A stretch of 7,062 nucleotides of DNA from positions 1-7,062 of the forward strand of contig JALOPY010000120.1 in assembly GCA_025453735.1 (NCBI GenBank), read 5' to 3'. Each line of letters begins with the position of its first letter. The first letter of the stretch is position 1. A model generated the notes under the pieces. That model was not told where the DNA came from. It saw only the letters and a list, made by a program, of their open reading frames with translations, and did not search any database. Position numbers and translations under genes: made by a program. Positions 1-5,987 of this stretch are shown one piece after another. The DNA is from a bacterium. GTDB taxonomy: Bacteria > Zhuqueibacterota > Zhuqueibacteria > Thermofontimicrobiales > Thermofontimicrobiaceae.

Positions 1-116
1 AAAAGCCTTGCCATCTTGTTGAGGATTCTTCAAAGGTGACAAACTTTTATTCTGTCTTTAGAGCTAGATTTTCCTTTTTGTTAAAAAAGCCAGCCACAGA
101 ATTTTTGATTTTTTTT

Positions 117-272
117 CTATTTCCATAGAATATCTTCTTTGATTGCTTTTAAATAAATCTCCAGGCTCTCCCTCACGCTATCGGCTATCAGATCATAAAA
201 ATCATCTTTAAGATTTCCACGCTGCGCCTTCTCAATCGCTTCTATATATTTCTTTAATTCTGATCCTCCCAA
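117..272 (-). pseudogene. C-terminal remnant of a probable Fic-family protein
   Basis: The minus strand has an open frame of about 52 codons ending in TAG at 117-119 and bounded upstream by an in-frame TAA at 273-275. No ATG is present; only a TTG at 270-272 could start it, and it lies against a repeat tract. The peptide contains YIEAIEKAQRGNLKDDF followed by YDLIADSVRESLEIYLKAI. This pattern, 'Y-x-E-A-x-E-K-A-x-x-G-(D/N)-L' then 'LIA-x-x-V-x-x-S-L-x-x-YL', resembles the last two helices of many bacterial Fic-domain proteins (AMP transferases of the Fic/DOC fold). The catalytic HPFxxGNGR region is absent, so no activity is expected. The likeliest reading is a gene truncated by rearrangement at the repeat tract at 268-291. 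Family assignment is by remembered pattern only; a chance helical ORF cannot be excluded. Confidence 0.4.
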
Positions 273-291
273 TTACCTCATTACCCAATCA
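268..291. repeat. octamer repeat tract, left of kinase gene
   Basis: Three imperfect octamers stand in tandem: CCCAATTA, CCTCATTA and CCCAATCA. On the minus strand they read as TGATTGGG, TAATGAGG, TAATTGGG. The same unit occurs in the opposite orientation at 1451-1498, beyond the other end of the kinase gene. The kinase stop codon (TGA, 289-291) lies within this tract, as does the TAA that closes the Fic-like frame. Tracts of this kind recur in intergenic DNA of several bacterial lineages; no function is known to me. Confidence 0.65.
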
Positions 292-1380
292 CCCACCATC
301 CCGAATCTCCAACAAAACATGCACCCACCCCTCCTCCTCAAAAACCTCCAGCCGATGCCGATCAGGAAACGCATTCTCCAATCGCTGTCGCACATTTTCC
401 AATCCTGTTCCCGTGCTATTTGTATTTTCTTTTTCAGAAGGAACAAGCCATTTCCCAGTGTTGCTGATTTCCACTTTCAAATTCCCATTTTCGACAAATG
501 CTTTTACTCGAATTTTCAGCGGCATGGAACTGGTTTGCATGCCGTATTTGATGGCATTTTCGATCAACGGATGGATCAGAAAGCTCAGGACCGGATAATC
601 TTCCGCCAGGGGATCGATGTCAAACGCGACATCTAACTTTTCCTCGTACCTGATTTTTTCGATGGCAAAATAGTGGCGGATGGCTTCCAACTCCTGGCTC
701 AGAGGGACGTCGGAATAGGTTTTGCTGATCAGGGAATAGCGAAGAAATTCAGACAGCTCAGTGATCACTTTTTTAGCATTCCTGGTATCTTCATCGATCA
801 ATGCCCGAACGGAGTTCAGCGCATTGAATAAAAAGTGGGGATTCAATTGATAGCGGAGCATCTGCAACTGGGCAGCTTGCGCCAGTGCCGTGGCTTTTTC
901 GGTGCGCTCTTTTTGCAATGTCCAGGCTTTCCAGAGCTTGATGATAAAATAGAGCGTGCTCCACAGCGTCAAAACCCACAGATGCGAATAAATGCTATTC
1001 ACATAATATCTGGGTTTCAGCCAGCTTTCCAAAACCTGTTTTCCATGTAAGGGTAAACTGGAAATCATATCAACAAACAGCCATAAATTAGAGGCTAAAA
1101 AAGAGCCAAGCAGAACTATTAGGACTAATTTCAAAATTGAACGCTTTTGATAATCAACTTTCTTGTAAAAATAGCGTAACGGAATACTGATGATGAATCC
1201 AGCGATATAGGTGATGGTCAGTCCCAGGATGGTTTTCGTCTCACCCAGTCGTTCAGAATAATAAAGAACGATGTAAATCAGTAACAGCAGCAGCCAGCCT
1301 GAAGCGTTGATGATCCAGAACAGATAATTTTTTTCCTGTTGTTCGGTCGAATACATCGCGATTGTTTTTCGTTTGGTCAT
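289..1380 (-). CDS. LytS/YehU-type sensor histidine kinase, orphan in this window
   Basis: This complete 363-residue membrane histidine kinase belongs to the family with a His_kinase (PF06580) dimerisation domain followed by an HATPase_c domain. It should autophosphorylate on histidine and pass the phosphate to a response regulator, usually of the LytTR type. Four hydrophobic segments are visible at about residues 19-41, 51-70, 83-106 and 131-149, with almost no extracytoplasmic domain. A short helix (150-175) leads to the H-box QLNPHFLFNALNSV, with phospho-acceptor H182. The N-box PLIENAIKYG is at 271-280 (E274, N275), ISNTGK at 305-310 stands at the D-box, and the glycine-rich STGTGLENVRQRL is at 322-334. 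The start at 1380 gives full length but has no clear Shine-Dalgarno; ATG codon 9 is no better. A possible promoter lies just upstream. No response regulator is encoded nearby: downstream is only the Fic-like remnant, and upstream a divergent gene. The stop falls in a repeat tract. Confidence 0.93.
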   Translation of the reverse strand: MTKRKTIAMYSTEQQEKNYLFWIINASGWLLLLLIYIVLYYSERLGETKTILGLTITYIAGFIISIPLRYFYKKVDYQKRSILKLVLIVLLGSFLASNLWLFVDMISSLPLHGKQVLESWLKPRYYVNSIYSHLWVLTLWSTLYFIIKLWKAWTLQKERTEKATALAQAAQLQMLRYQLNPHFLFNALNSVRALIDEDTRNAKKVITELSEFLRYSLISKTYSDVPLSQELEAIRHYFAIEKIRYEEKLDVAFDIDPLAEDYPVLSFLIHPLIENAIKYGMQTSSMPLKIRVKAFVENGNLKVEISNTGKWLVPSEKENTNSTGTGLENVRQRLENAFPDRHRLEVFEEEGWVHVLLEIRDGG

Positions 1381-1399
1381 GGGCTTTTTTCTTGGTTAT

Positions 1400-1428
1400 A
1401 ATTTACATTTTTTTTCGGATTAATTCAA
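1400..1428 (-). promoter_or_regulatory. possible sigma70-like promoter of the kinase gene
   Basis: On the minus strand TTGAAT (complement of 1423-1428) is followed after 17 bases by TAAATT (complement of 1400-1405), each matching four of six consensus positions. It would place the transcript start only about 12 bases before the ATG at 1380, giving a very short leader consistent with the absent Shine-Dalgarno. In such AT-rich DNA a match of this quality can arise by chance. Confidence 0.25.
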
Positions 1429-1450
1429 TAGAAATTTGATTCTTGGAAAA

Positions 1451-1498
1451 TTAGGTAATTGGGTAATTGGGTGATGATGTCATTGGTATTGGGTAATC
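1451..1498. repeat. octamer repeat tract, right of kinase gene
   Basis: Two perfect tandem copies of GGTAATTG (1454-1461 and 1462-1469) are followed by the variants GGTGATGA and TGTCATTG, and the sequence TATTGGGTAATC continues the theme. The unit matches the tract at 268-291 in inverse orientation, so the kinase gene lies between inverted copies. It lies about 70 bases upstream of the kinase start. Confidence 0.7.
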
Positions 1499-1594
1499 TT
1501 TTATTTTCAAAATATGCCAAAAAATTGTGGATTTGCTTCTGAACTATGACAACTTTTTTATCCTATACTTATGACGGGTTAAAATGTGACATCA

Positions 1595-1624
1595 ATTCTG
1601 CGACTTCGCTTCGCTTGCAATGAC
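1595..1624. repeat. dispersed-repeat fragment with GCTTCGCTTGCAATGAC
   Basis: The segment ends in GCTTCGCTTGCAATGAC and is clearly GC-richer than its surroundings. Its complement, GTCATTGCAAGCGAAGC, has the form of a short intergenic repeat that I recognise from many unrelated bacterial genomes. A second, more decayed partial match (GCTTCGCTTCATTGCC) lies at 4455-4470. Both copies are intergenic. Confidence 0.45.
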
Positions 1625-1670
1625 TTCAATTTTTTAAGTTACAAAATAACCCTCAACGAGTATATCTCAC

Positions 1671-1716
1671 TTACCCAAATTTCCAAATACCTTATAACAC
1701 AATTCCAAGTTACCGA
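1671..1716. repeat. degenerate octamer tract, minus orientation
   Basis: TTACCCAAATTTCC, then AAATACC, AATTCCAA and GTTACC, read on the minus strand as GGTAAC, TTGGAATT, GGTATTTGG and TTTGGGTAA. This is a decayed version of the octamer theme at 1451-1498, in the opposite orientation. It lies roughly 200 bases upstream of the secreted propeller gene. Confidence 0.4.
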
Positions 1717-1760
1717 ATAATCAAGACAAAATGAAGTCATAATAGCCAAGCGGCGGATTA

Positions 1761-1790
1761 AGTCGATAAGCGGTCAACCGTTAATCGACT
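1761..1790. other. hairpin upstream of the propeller gene
   Basis: AGTCGAT (1761-1767) pairs with ATCGACT (1784-1790), and an inner stem closes on GCGG/CCGT with a TCAA loop. An alternative small hairpin, CGGT-CA-ACCG, uses the same central bases (1771-1780). There is no T-run on either side, so it does not look like an intrinsic terminator. It could be an operator, an RNA structure, or part of the local repeat decay. Confidence 0.35.
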
Positions 1791-1853
1791 CGATTGACCT
1801 CTCATCGAATTTAGATGTCTTTTTGATCGTGTGGTAATTATCTTGGGATGAAT

Positions 1854-1861
1854 TATGTTTG
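1854..1861 (+). promoter_or_regulatory. Bacteroidota-like -7 element TATGTTTG
   Basis: TATGTTTG matches the TAnnTTTG -7 consensus of primary-sigma promoters in Bacteroidota exactly. It lies 61 bases before the start codon at 1923. A well-spaced -33 TTTG is missing: TTTG at 1822-1825 is too far upstream, so the promoter call is weak. Confidence 0.3.
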
Positions 1862-1910
1862 AAAATCTAAATCTGGTGAAAGACAATTATTGAAATCATA
1901 AAAACAAATC

Positions 1911-1916
1911 AGGAGG
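1911..1916 (+). promoter_or_regulatory. ribosome binding site AGGAGG
   Basis: A perfect AGGAGG lies six bases before ATG 1923. It fixes the start of the secreted propeller protein, which is also where the signal peptide begins. Confidence 0.85.
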
Positions 1917-1922
1917 TTCATC

Positions 1923-4274
1923 ATGCAAAAATTTCTTCGATTTTTAACCACTCAAATTTTTCTATTGGCTATGTTTGCTGCAACAAATTTTGCTCAAACT
2001 TCTTTCATGGAACATTCTTATTTAACTTTTAGCGGCGCCTGGGATATTGATGTGGAAGATATCAATCAGGACGGCGCGCTCGACATTGCAGCGTGCAGCA
2101 ATTCCAATAAAATAAGCTGGTGGGAAAATGATGGCAACCACAATTTTACCGAGCATGTCATCCGGGAGAATTTTAATGGCGTGAGATCAGTTCGTGCCGA
2201 CGATGTGAATGGCGATGGCGAAATCGACATCATTGCCGCCGCCTGGGTTGCCAATACTGTAACCTGGTGGGAAAACGATGGCAATGAAAATTTTACAGAA
2301 CACACAATCGACACCAGTTTCGCAGGCGCGCATACCGTCGAGGTGAAAGATGTCGATCAGGATGGCGCAATGGATATTCTATGTTCCGGCTTTGATTACT
2401 ATGGCGGACACGGCGAAATCGCCTGGTGGAAAAATGACGGCAATGAGAATTTTACGAAGCATCTCGTTTCCAGTCGCTTCAATCGCTCTCCTTTTGTGCA
2501 TGGTGAAGACATTGACGGCGATGGCGATGTGGATATGCTTGCCTGTTGCGAGGCTAAGGGGCTGGTGCTCTGGTGGGAAAACGATGGCAATGAAAATTTT
2601 ACCGAGCATACGGTCGACAGCAATTATCCGATGGCGCATACGGTTTTTGCTCGTGATTTAGACCAGGATGGCGACAAAGATGTTCTGGGCGCTGCTTGTT
2701 TGAGCAGTCTATTTACCTGGTGGGAAAATGATGGGAATCAGAATTTCACCAAACATCACATCGACAATCTGGGCGGAGCGCTGTGGATCGATGCCGTGGA
2801 TCTGGACCTGGATAGCGATTTCGATCTCATCGGAACAGGTACCGGCGGCGTTTTTTGGTACCAAAATGACGGCAAACAAGCATTCACGCGATACAAGGTC
2901 GCAGGCAATTTTAACGACGGCTATTGCGTGTGCGCGCCCGACCTGGATCAGGATGGCGACTTTGATCTCATTGCCGCGGGAAGAGCTGCCAATAAAATCG
3001 TCTGGTGGGACATTGAATTTTACGGCTTCGAATTTACTGCCGACATGACGACCGGGCACGCTCCATTGCAGGTGAAATTTGCCGATCAATCCAACGCCAG
3101 GCTGCCATTGACAACATGGAATTGGGATTTTAATAATGATGGTACCATCGATTCGCACCAATGCCAGCCTGAATGGACGTTTCAAAATCCTGGGACTTAT
3201 TCGGTCAAGCTGGTTGTTTCCAATGACTCTGTTTCACAGACGATTATCAAAGAGAATTTTATCGACGTATTTGATGGCGAGAGCGCCCTGTTCTTCGATG
3301 GCAACAAGAGCAAAGTCACCTGTCCTGCTTCGGCAGGCTTGAATTTGCGGGATAAATTAACCATCGAAGCCAAGATCGATCCTGCGGGCTGGGGCAAAGT
3401 TGCGAATATTGGATTTGGAAGAATTATCGACAAGAAGAACATCGTTCTCTATCTGATCGGCGCCAATCCAGCATTCAATGATCACAGCCTGGCGCTGCAA
3501 CTGACTCATGCCGATGGCACAGTCAGCATTTCGACCAGCGCTGACAATTCCATCAGCCTGGATACCTGGCAGCATGTAGCAGTCAGCTACGATGCCAGTA
3601 CCAGTGAGGTCAAAATGTTCATCAACGGCACGGAGCAGCTTTTGACCCAAACCAAAGCGCCTTCGGGAATGATTGCCGATCATCTGACCAGCGATCTGGT
3701 GATTGGCAATAATGCTTCGCTCGGTTTCACTTTCGCAGGCGTCATCGACGAAGCGCGATTATGGAATACGGTTCGATCAAAGTCAGAAATTCAGCAATCC
3801 ATCAATCGCTATTTGAACGGTGATGAGGCAGGGCTGGTCGGCTATTGGAAGATGAATGAAGGCAATGGTGTAATTATCAAGGATATTTCCAGCCAGCAAA
3901 GCGATGCCGCCATTGCCAATGCCCAATGGATCCAAGGCGCTCCGCTCAATTTGCCAACGGCAGTTGGAATGAATTTGCGCCAGAAAGAGATGATTGATGA
4001 TTTTGAATTATGCCCCAATTATCCAAATCCATTCAATTCAGCAACCACGATTCAATTCTGCCTGCCGAAAAATGCCGATGTTTCGATTCAGATTTTCAAC
4101 CTCACTGGCGAACTGGTGCGAACTTTATTTCAAGATAAAAAAGAAGCTGGATTCCATGTTTTGCATTGGGATGGGACGGACAATGCTGGCAGAAAAATTA
4201 GTTCAGGAATTTACTTATATAGAATGGTTGCGGGATCGTTCAGTGAGGCAAAGAAATTGATGCTGGTGAAATAA
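1923..4274 (+). CDS. secreted FG-GAP/VCBS propeller protein with PKD, LamG and sorting domains
   Basis: This is a complete 783-residue exported, probably cell-surface or released, multidomain protein. A signal peptide covers residues 1-24 (cleavage after TNFA). Seven FG-GAP/VCBS repeats occupy about 36-362; each has a calcium-loop motif D-x-(D/N)-x-D-G-x-x-D (for example DINQDGALD at 46-54) and most then have WWENDGNxNFT. Seven repeats would close one seven-bladed beta-propeller. A PKD-like Ig domain follows (about 370-450, with WNWDFNNDG and GTYSVKLVV), then a LamG/concanavalin-like jelly roll (about 453-671, with WQHVAVSYD, VKMFING and VIDEARLWN). The tail (694-783) has CPNYPNPFNSATTIQF, FNLTGELVRTL and SGIYLYRMV, the form of FlgD-like/type IX secretion C-terminal domains. 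No catalytic residues are recognised; binding of glycans or surfaces is inferred from the domains. A weak terminator-like hairpin follows the stop. Whether the host has type IX secretion cannot be told here. Confidence 0.93.
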   Translation: MQKFLRFLTTQIFLLAMFAATNFAQTSFMEHSYLTFSGAWDIDVEDINQDGALDIAACSNSNKISWWENDGNHNFTEHVIRENFNGVRSVRADDVNGDGEIDIIAAAWVANTVTWWENDGNENFTEHTIDTSFAGAHTVEVKDVDQDGAMDILCSGFDYYGGHGEIAWWKNDGNENFTKHLVSSRFNRSPFVHGEDIDGDGDVDMLACCEAKGLVLWWENDGNENFTEHTVDSNYPMAHTVFARDLDQDGDKDVLGAACLSSLFTWWENDGNQNFTKHHIDNLGGALWIDAVDLDLDSDFDLIGTGTGGVFWYQNDGKQAFTRYKVAGNFNDGYCVCAPDLDQDGDFDLIAAGRAANKIVWWDIEFYGFEFTADMTTGHAPLQVKFADQSNARLPLTTWNWDFNNDGTIDSHQCQPEWTFQNPGTYSVKLVVSNDSVSQTIIKENFIDVFDGESALFFDGNKSKVTCPASAGLNLRDKLTIEAKIDPAGWGKVANIGFGRIIDKKNIVLYLIGANPAFNDHSLALQLTHADGTVSISTSADNSISLDTWQHVAVSYDASTSEVKMFINGTEQLLTQTKAPSGMIADHLTSDLVIGNNASLGFTFAGVIDEARLWNTVRSKSEIQQSINRYLNGDEAGLVGYWKMNEGNGVIIKDISSQQSDAAIANAQWIQGAPLNLPTAVGMNLRQKEMIDDFELCPNYPNPFNSATTIQFCLPKNADVSIQIFNLTGELVRTLFQDKKEAGFHVLHWDGTDNAGRKISSGIYLYRMVAGSFSEAKKLMLVK
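2028..3008 (+). repeat. tandem coding repeat, about 147-base unit, seven copies
   Basis: The sequence encoding the FG-GAP repeats is repetitive also at the DNA level. TGGTGG plus downstream bases of the WWENDGN block recurs at 2118, 2265, 2424, 2571 and 2718, giving spacings of 147, 159, 147 and 147 bases. The block TGGGAAAACGATGGCAATGA is identical in copies 2 and 4. Copy 3 carries a four-codon insertion (DYYGGHGE region), and copies 6 and 7 are divergent. Copy 6 reads DLDLDSDFD and lacks the glycine of the calcium loop. Confidence 0.85.
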
Positions 4275-4288
4275 GGATTTAGACAAAC

Positions 4289-4309
4289 CAGGTTTTTTGA
4301 AAAAACCTG
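4289..4309. terminator. hairpin after the propeller gene, possible terminator
   Basis: CAGGTTTTTT (4289-4298) and AAAAAACCTG (4300-4309) form a perfect inverted repeat centred on one G, 14 bases past the stop codon. The folded form would have about eight pairs with a small loop. A T-run does not follow directly; TTTTTTT occurs about 20 bases later. Position supports a terminator, strength is doubtful. Confidence 0.5.
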
Positions 4310-4454
4310 TTATGTTAAAAGTCAAGTGTTTTTTTAGAAATTTTTAAAAAAGGGTGTAGCTATTCGGTCCATATTCTGATAAAAAATAAATAAGGTTAAA
4401 AATTTAAAAACCAATTCATTTTGGCAATTGACGGAAAAGGTGAACAATTTGCCT

Positions 4455-4470
4455 GCTTCGCTTCATTGCC
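4455..4470. repeat. decayed GCTTCGCTT dispersed-repeat fragment
   Basis: GCTTCGCTTCATTGCC partly matches the fragment at 1595-1624, which carries GCTTCGCTT followed by GCAATGAC. It sits in AT-rich non-coding DNA and is probably a remnant of the same dispersed family. Confidence 0.3.
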
Positions 4471-4579
4471 GTCTTGGGGTCATTTCTTGGTTTTAGATTT
4501 TTTCACTGTCTTAATCTTAATGTCATTCAAGCTGGATTCACTCATTTTATGGTTGCACTATAATCGATTTCCAATCACA

Positions 4580-4766
4580 CTGTTATGAACAGTCAGCGAT
4601 CAGAGGCTATCGCCAATGAAGCGATCCCTGCTGCATCTTATTATCAAATTAAAGAACCGTAGCCGCAAACTGGTTGTAACATTTACTACCGATGCAAGGT
4701 TTCTTAATCGGTCTACGTGATAAAGCAACTATCAATCGATTATATTAAGATTAAGGTCTTTGATAG
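4580..4766 (-). ncRNA. candidate bridge-type guide RNA region of the IS110 element
   Basis: This segment lies immediately downstream of the transposase stop on the same strand and contains several potential stems. CTATCAA/TTGATAG pairs 4729-4735 with 4760-4766, ACCGAT/ATCGGT pairs 4688-4693 with 4707-4712, AACC/GGTT pairs 4655-4658 with 4672-4675, GCGAT/ATCGC pairs 4596-4600 with 4609-4613, and CTGTT/AACAG pairs 4580-4584 with 4588-4592. IS110-family elements are known to encode a structured bridge RNA in a non-coding flank: upstream of the transposase in the IS110 group, downstream in the IS1111 group. Placement here is inference; short stems can be chance, and the 5' flank (5835-6024) is the alternative site. 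Confidence 0.3.
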
Positions 4767-4769
4767 AAA

Positions 4770-5834
4770 TTATTCAATTACCGCGATAACATATTGTTGT
4801 TGATTTTTCCAGACCGATCGCATTCGGTTGACTAATTTTTTAGCAATTCTAATAATGGCTCGTTGTTTCGATTTATTTTTTAACAGATTATTAAATGCCA
4901 ATGTTAAGGCCGGGTCTTTTCGAACCGCGACCCAAGTGGCCTCGATCAATAAATATCTGAGGTATTTATTACAGCGATTGGTCAGACCGATTATTTTTTC
5001 TTTTTTATCCGATGCTTCCACCGATGGAATGAATCCGATAAATGCAATGAGATGATCTAATTTCTGAAAGCGACAAATGTCCATAATTTCTGTATAAAAA
5101 GTAAATGCCGTAACCAGTCCCACGCCAGGAACGGTACGTAACAATTGGATGATCTGATTGCCGGTTATTCTGATTCTAATTTTTCTTAAATGCTGGGTTT
5201 TCTGTTTCCTGGCCCGTTGCAGATCAATCAGCAACTCATCAAGATAATATCGGGCATCATCATATTCAAAGTCAAGGGATGTTAGCCACTGAATAAAACG
5301 TCCCGACCAGTGAGACATCTCCGATCGTTTCGGCAAAATAATTCCTTGCGTATGAAGAAATTGTTTGATTCTGCTTTTCAGTTGTCTGTTGCGCTTGGAA
5401 AGTTGCACCAGTAATCGAGACAAGAGCCGCAGCGCTTCTTGTGGTTGGGTCGGAATATAGATGGCTTTTAACGACCCATCGGCAAGTTCTCGGGCCAGTT
5501 TGCGACTATCTCGTTTATCTCGTTTTTGGGTTTTCTCTTTGTGAGTTGTGGGGACATCGGCTGGATTCACGACAATATTTTTTATTCCTAATTTGGTTAA
5601 TTCTCGATGCGCCCAAAAACCACAAAAACCGGCTTCATAAGTACTCGAATAGTCAGCATGGGGATAATTTTTCTTTAAATGTTCCAGAAGTTTTTGGGGA
5701 CTGGGATCCATTGAAAAAGTCCGTAGTTCTAAATCTCGCATACGTATGGTTACCGTCCATTGATTCAGATGGACATCAATACCGATATAGAGTTGGTAAC
5801 CAGTAAAATCTAACTGATTATTGGGAGTTTTCAT
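4770..5834 (-). CDS. IS110-family transposase (DEDD recombinase)
   Basis: This complete 354-residue recombinase has the two domains of the IS110 family. The N-terminal RuvC-like DEDD domain shows GIDVHLNQW with D20, YEAGFCGFWAHREL with E67, and QKRDKRDSRKLARELADG with D106 and D109. A coiled middle region spans about 130-225. The C-terminal Transposase_20 (IS116/IS110/IS902) domain begins at TVPGVGLVTAF (234-244), continues with FIGFIPSVEASDKKEK, where S275 aligns with the family's nucleophilic serine, and ends in LTNRCNKYLRYLLIEATWVAVR. Length is normal and the frame is unbroken, so it may be active. Members move by way of a circular intermediate and are guided by an RNA from the element's own flank. 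A Shine-Dalgarno AAAGGA and a TATAAT box precede the start at 5834. Base composition is more AT-rich than the propeller gene, consistent with independent origin. Confidence 0.95.
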   Translation of the reverse strand: MKTPNNQLDFTGYQLYIGIDVHLNQWTVTIRMRDLELRTFSMDPSPQKLLEHLKKNYPHADYSSTYEAGFCGFWAHRELTKLGIKNIVVNPADVPTTHKEKTQKRDKRDSRKLARELADGSLKAIYIPTQPQEALRLLSRLLVQLSKRNRQLKSRIKQFLHTQGIILPKRSEMSHWSGRFIQWLTSLDFEYDDARYYLDELLIDLQRARKQKTQHLRKIRIRITGNQIIQLLRTVPGVGLVTAFTFYTEIMDICRFQKLDHLIAFIGFIPSVEASDKKEKIIGLTNRCNKYLRYLLIEATWVAVRKDPALTLAFNNLLKNKSKQRAIIRIAKKLVNRMRSVWKNQQQYVIAVIE

Positions 5835-5841
5835 GGTGGCA

Positions 5842-5847
5842 TCCTTT
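5842..5847 (-). promoter_or_regulatory. ribosome binding site of the transposase
   Basis: On the minus strand AAAGGA precedes the ATG at 5834 with a seven-base spacer. It supports the chosen start, which also gives the usual N-terminal length before the first catalytic Asp. Confidence 0.6.
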
Positions 5848-5883
5848 CGGTTATTTGTTGAGTTGATTCTAATTGATAATTTT

Positions 5884-5889
5884 ATTATA
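5884..5889 (-). promoter_or_regulatory. TATAAT -10 box of the transposase
   Basis: A perfect TATAAT on the minus strand lies about 50 bases before the transposase start. The hexamer 17 bases upstream (TTTTAA) is a poor -35, as is often seen for IS promoters before circularisation. If used, it would give a leader of roughly 40 bases, too short to contain a typical bridge RNA. Confidence 0.4.
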
Positions 5890-5915
5890 CTAAATGATGC
5901 CGTAAATTAAAAACG

Positions 5916-5931
5916 AAATTTGAGCAAATTT
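5916..5931. repeat. short palindrome AAATTTGAGCAAATTT
   Basis: Seven-base arms AAATTTG and CAAATTT are separated by AG. The palindrome lies just upstream of the transposase -10 box and might bind a regulator or host factor, but in AT-rich DNA it may be incidental. Confidence 0.35.
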
Positions 5932-5987
5932 AATATTTAAACATAATAACTGGTTTGTTATGCTGTTACTTCATATCAATAGGTAGA

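Larger units (their letters stand above)
1381..1922. other. gene-free divergent spacer with dispersed repeats
   Basis: This AT-rich stretch separates the divergent kinase and propeller-protein genes. I see no coding frame in it on either strand. It contains the plus-oriented octamer tract (1451-1498), a GC-richer dispersed-repeat fragment (1595-1624), a degenerate minus-oriented octamer tract (1671-1716), a hairpin (1761-1790) and the probable promoter and leader of the gene at 1923. The repeats between 1451 and 1716 are arranged as a loose inverted pair around the GC-richer fragment. Confidence 0.7.
4275..4769. other. gene-free stretch between propeller gene and transposase
   Basis: No convincing coding frame lies here on either strand. 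The left part (about 4275-4555) is very AT-rich and holds a terminator-like hairpin and a decayed GCTTCGCTT repeat fragment. The right part (about 4560-4769) differs in texture: it has mixed base composition and several short hairpins, and probably belongs to the IS110 element. Confidence 0.7.

Noticed and set aside
37..60. Similarity of the GTGACAAACTTTTATTCTG region to bases around 1546-1570
   Set aside because: The shared part is short, AT-rich and needs gaps, so it is not good evidence for a repeat.
319..636. 105-codon open frame on the plus strand
   Set aside because: It is antisense to the conserved HATPase domain of the histidine kinase and has no ribosome binding site or family resemblance.
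2028..3008. Regular repeats suggestive of a CRISPR array
   Set aside because: The unit is about 147 bases, in frame, and encodes FG-GAP/VCBS repeats; there are no short direct repeats with unique spacers.
2709..3185. 158-codon open frame on the minus strand
   Set aside because: It lies fully antisense to the FG-GAP/PKD coding sequence, whose repeats create open frames on the opposite strand; no start signal or recognisable domain.
4537..4564. TTCACT and TATAAT with a 16-base spacer on the plus strand
   Set aside because: It is a fair sigma70-like match but no gene follows on the plus strand; it would transcribe antisense to the element, and the AT-rich context makes chance likely.
5441..5806. 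121-codon open frame on the plus strand
   Set aside because: It is antisense to the DEDD domain of the IS110 transposase, whose catalytic motifs are all present in the other strand.
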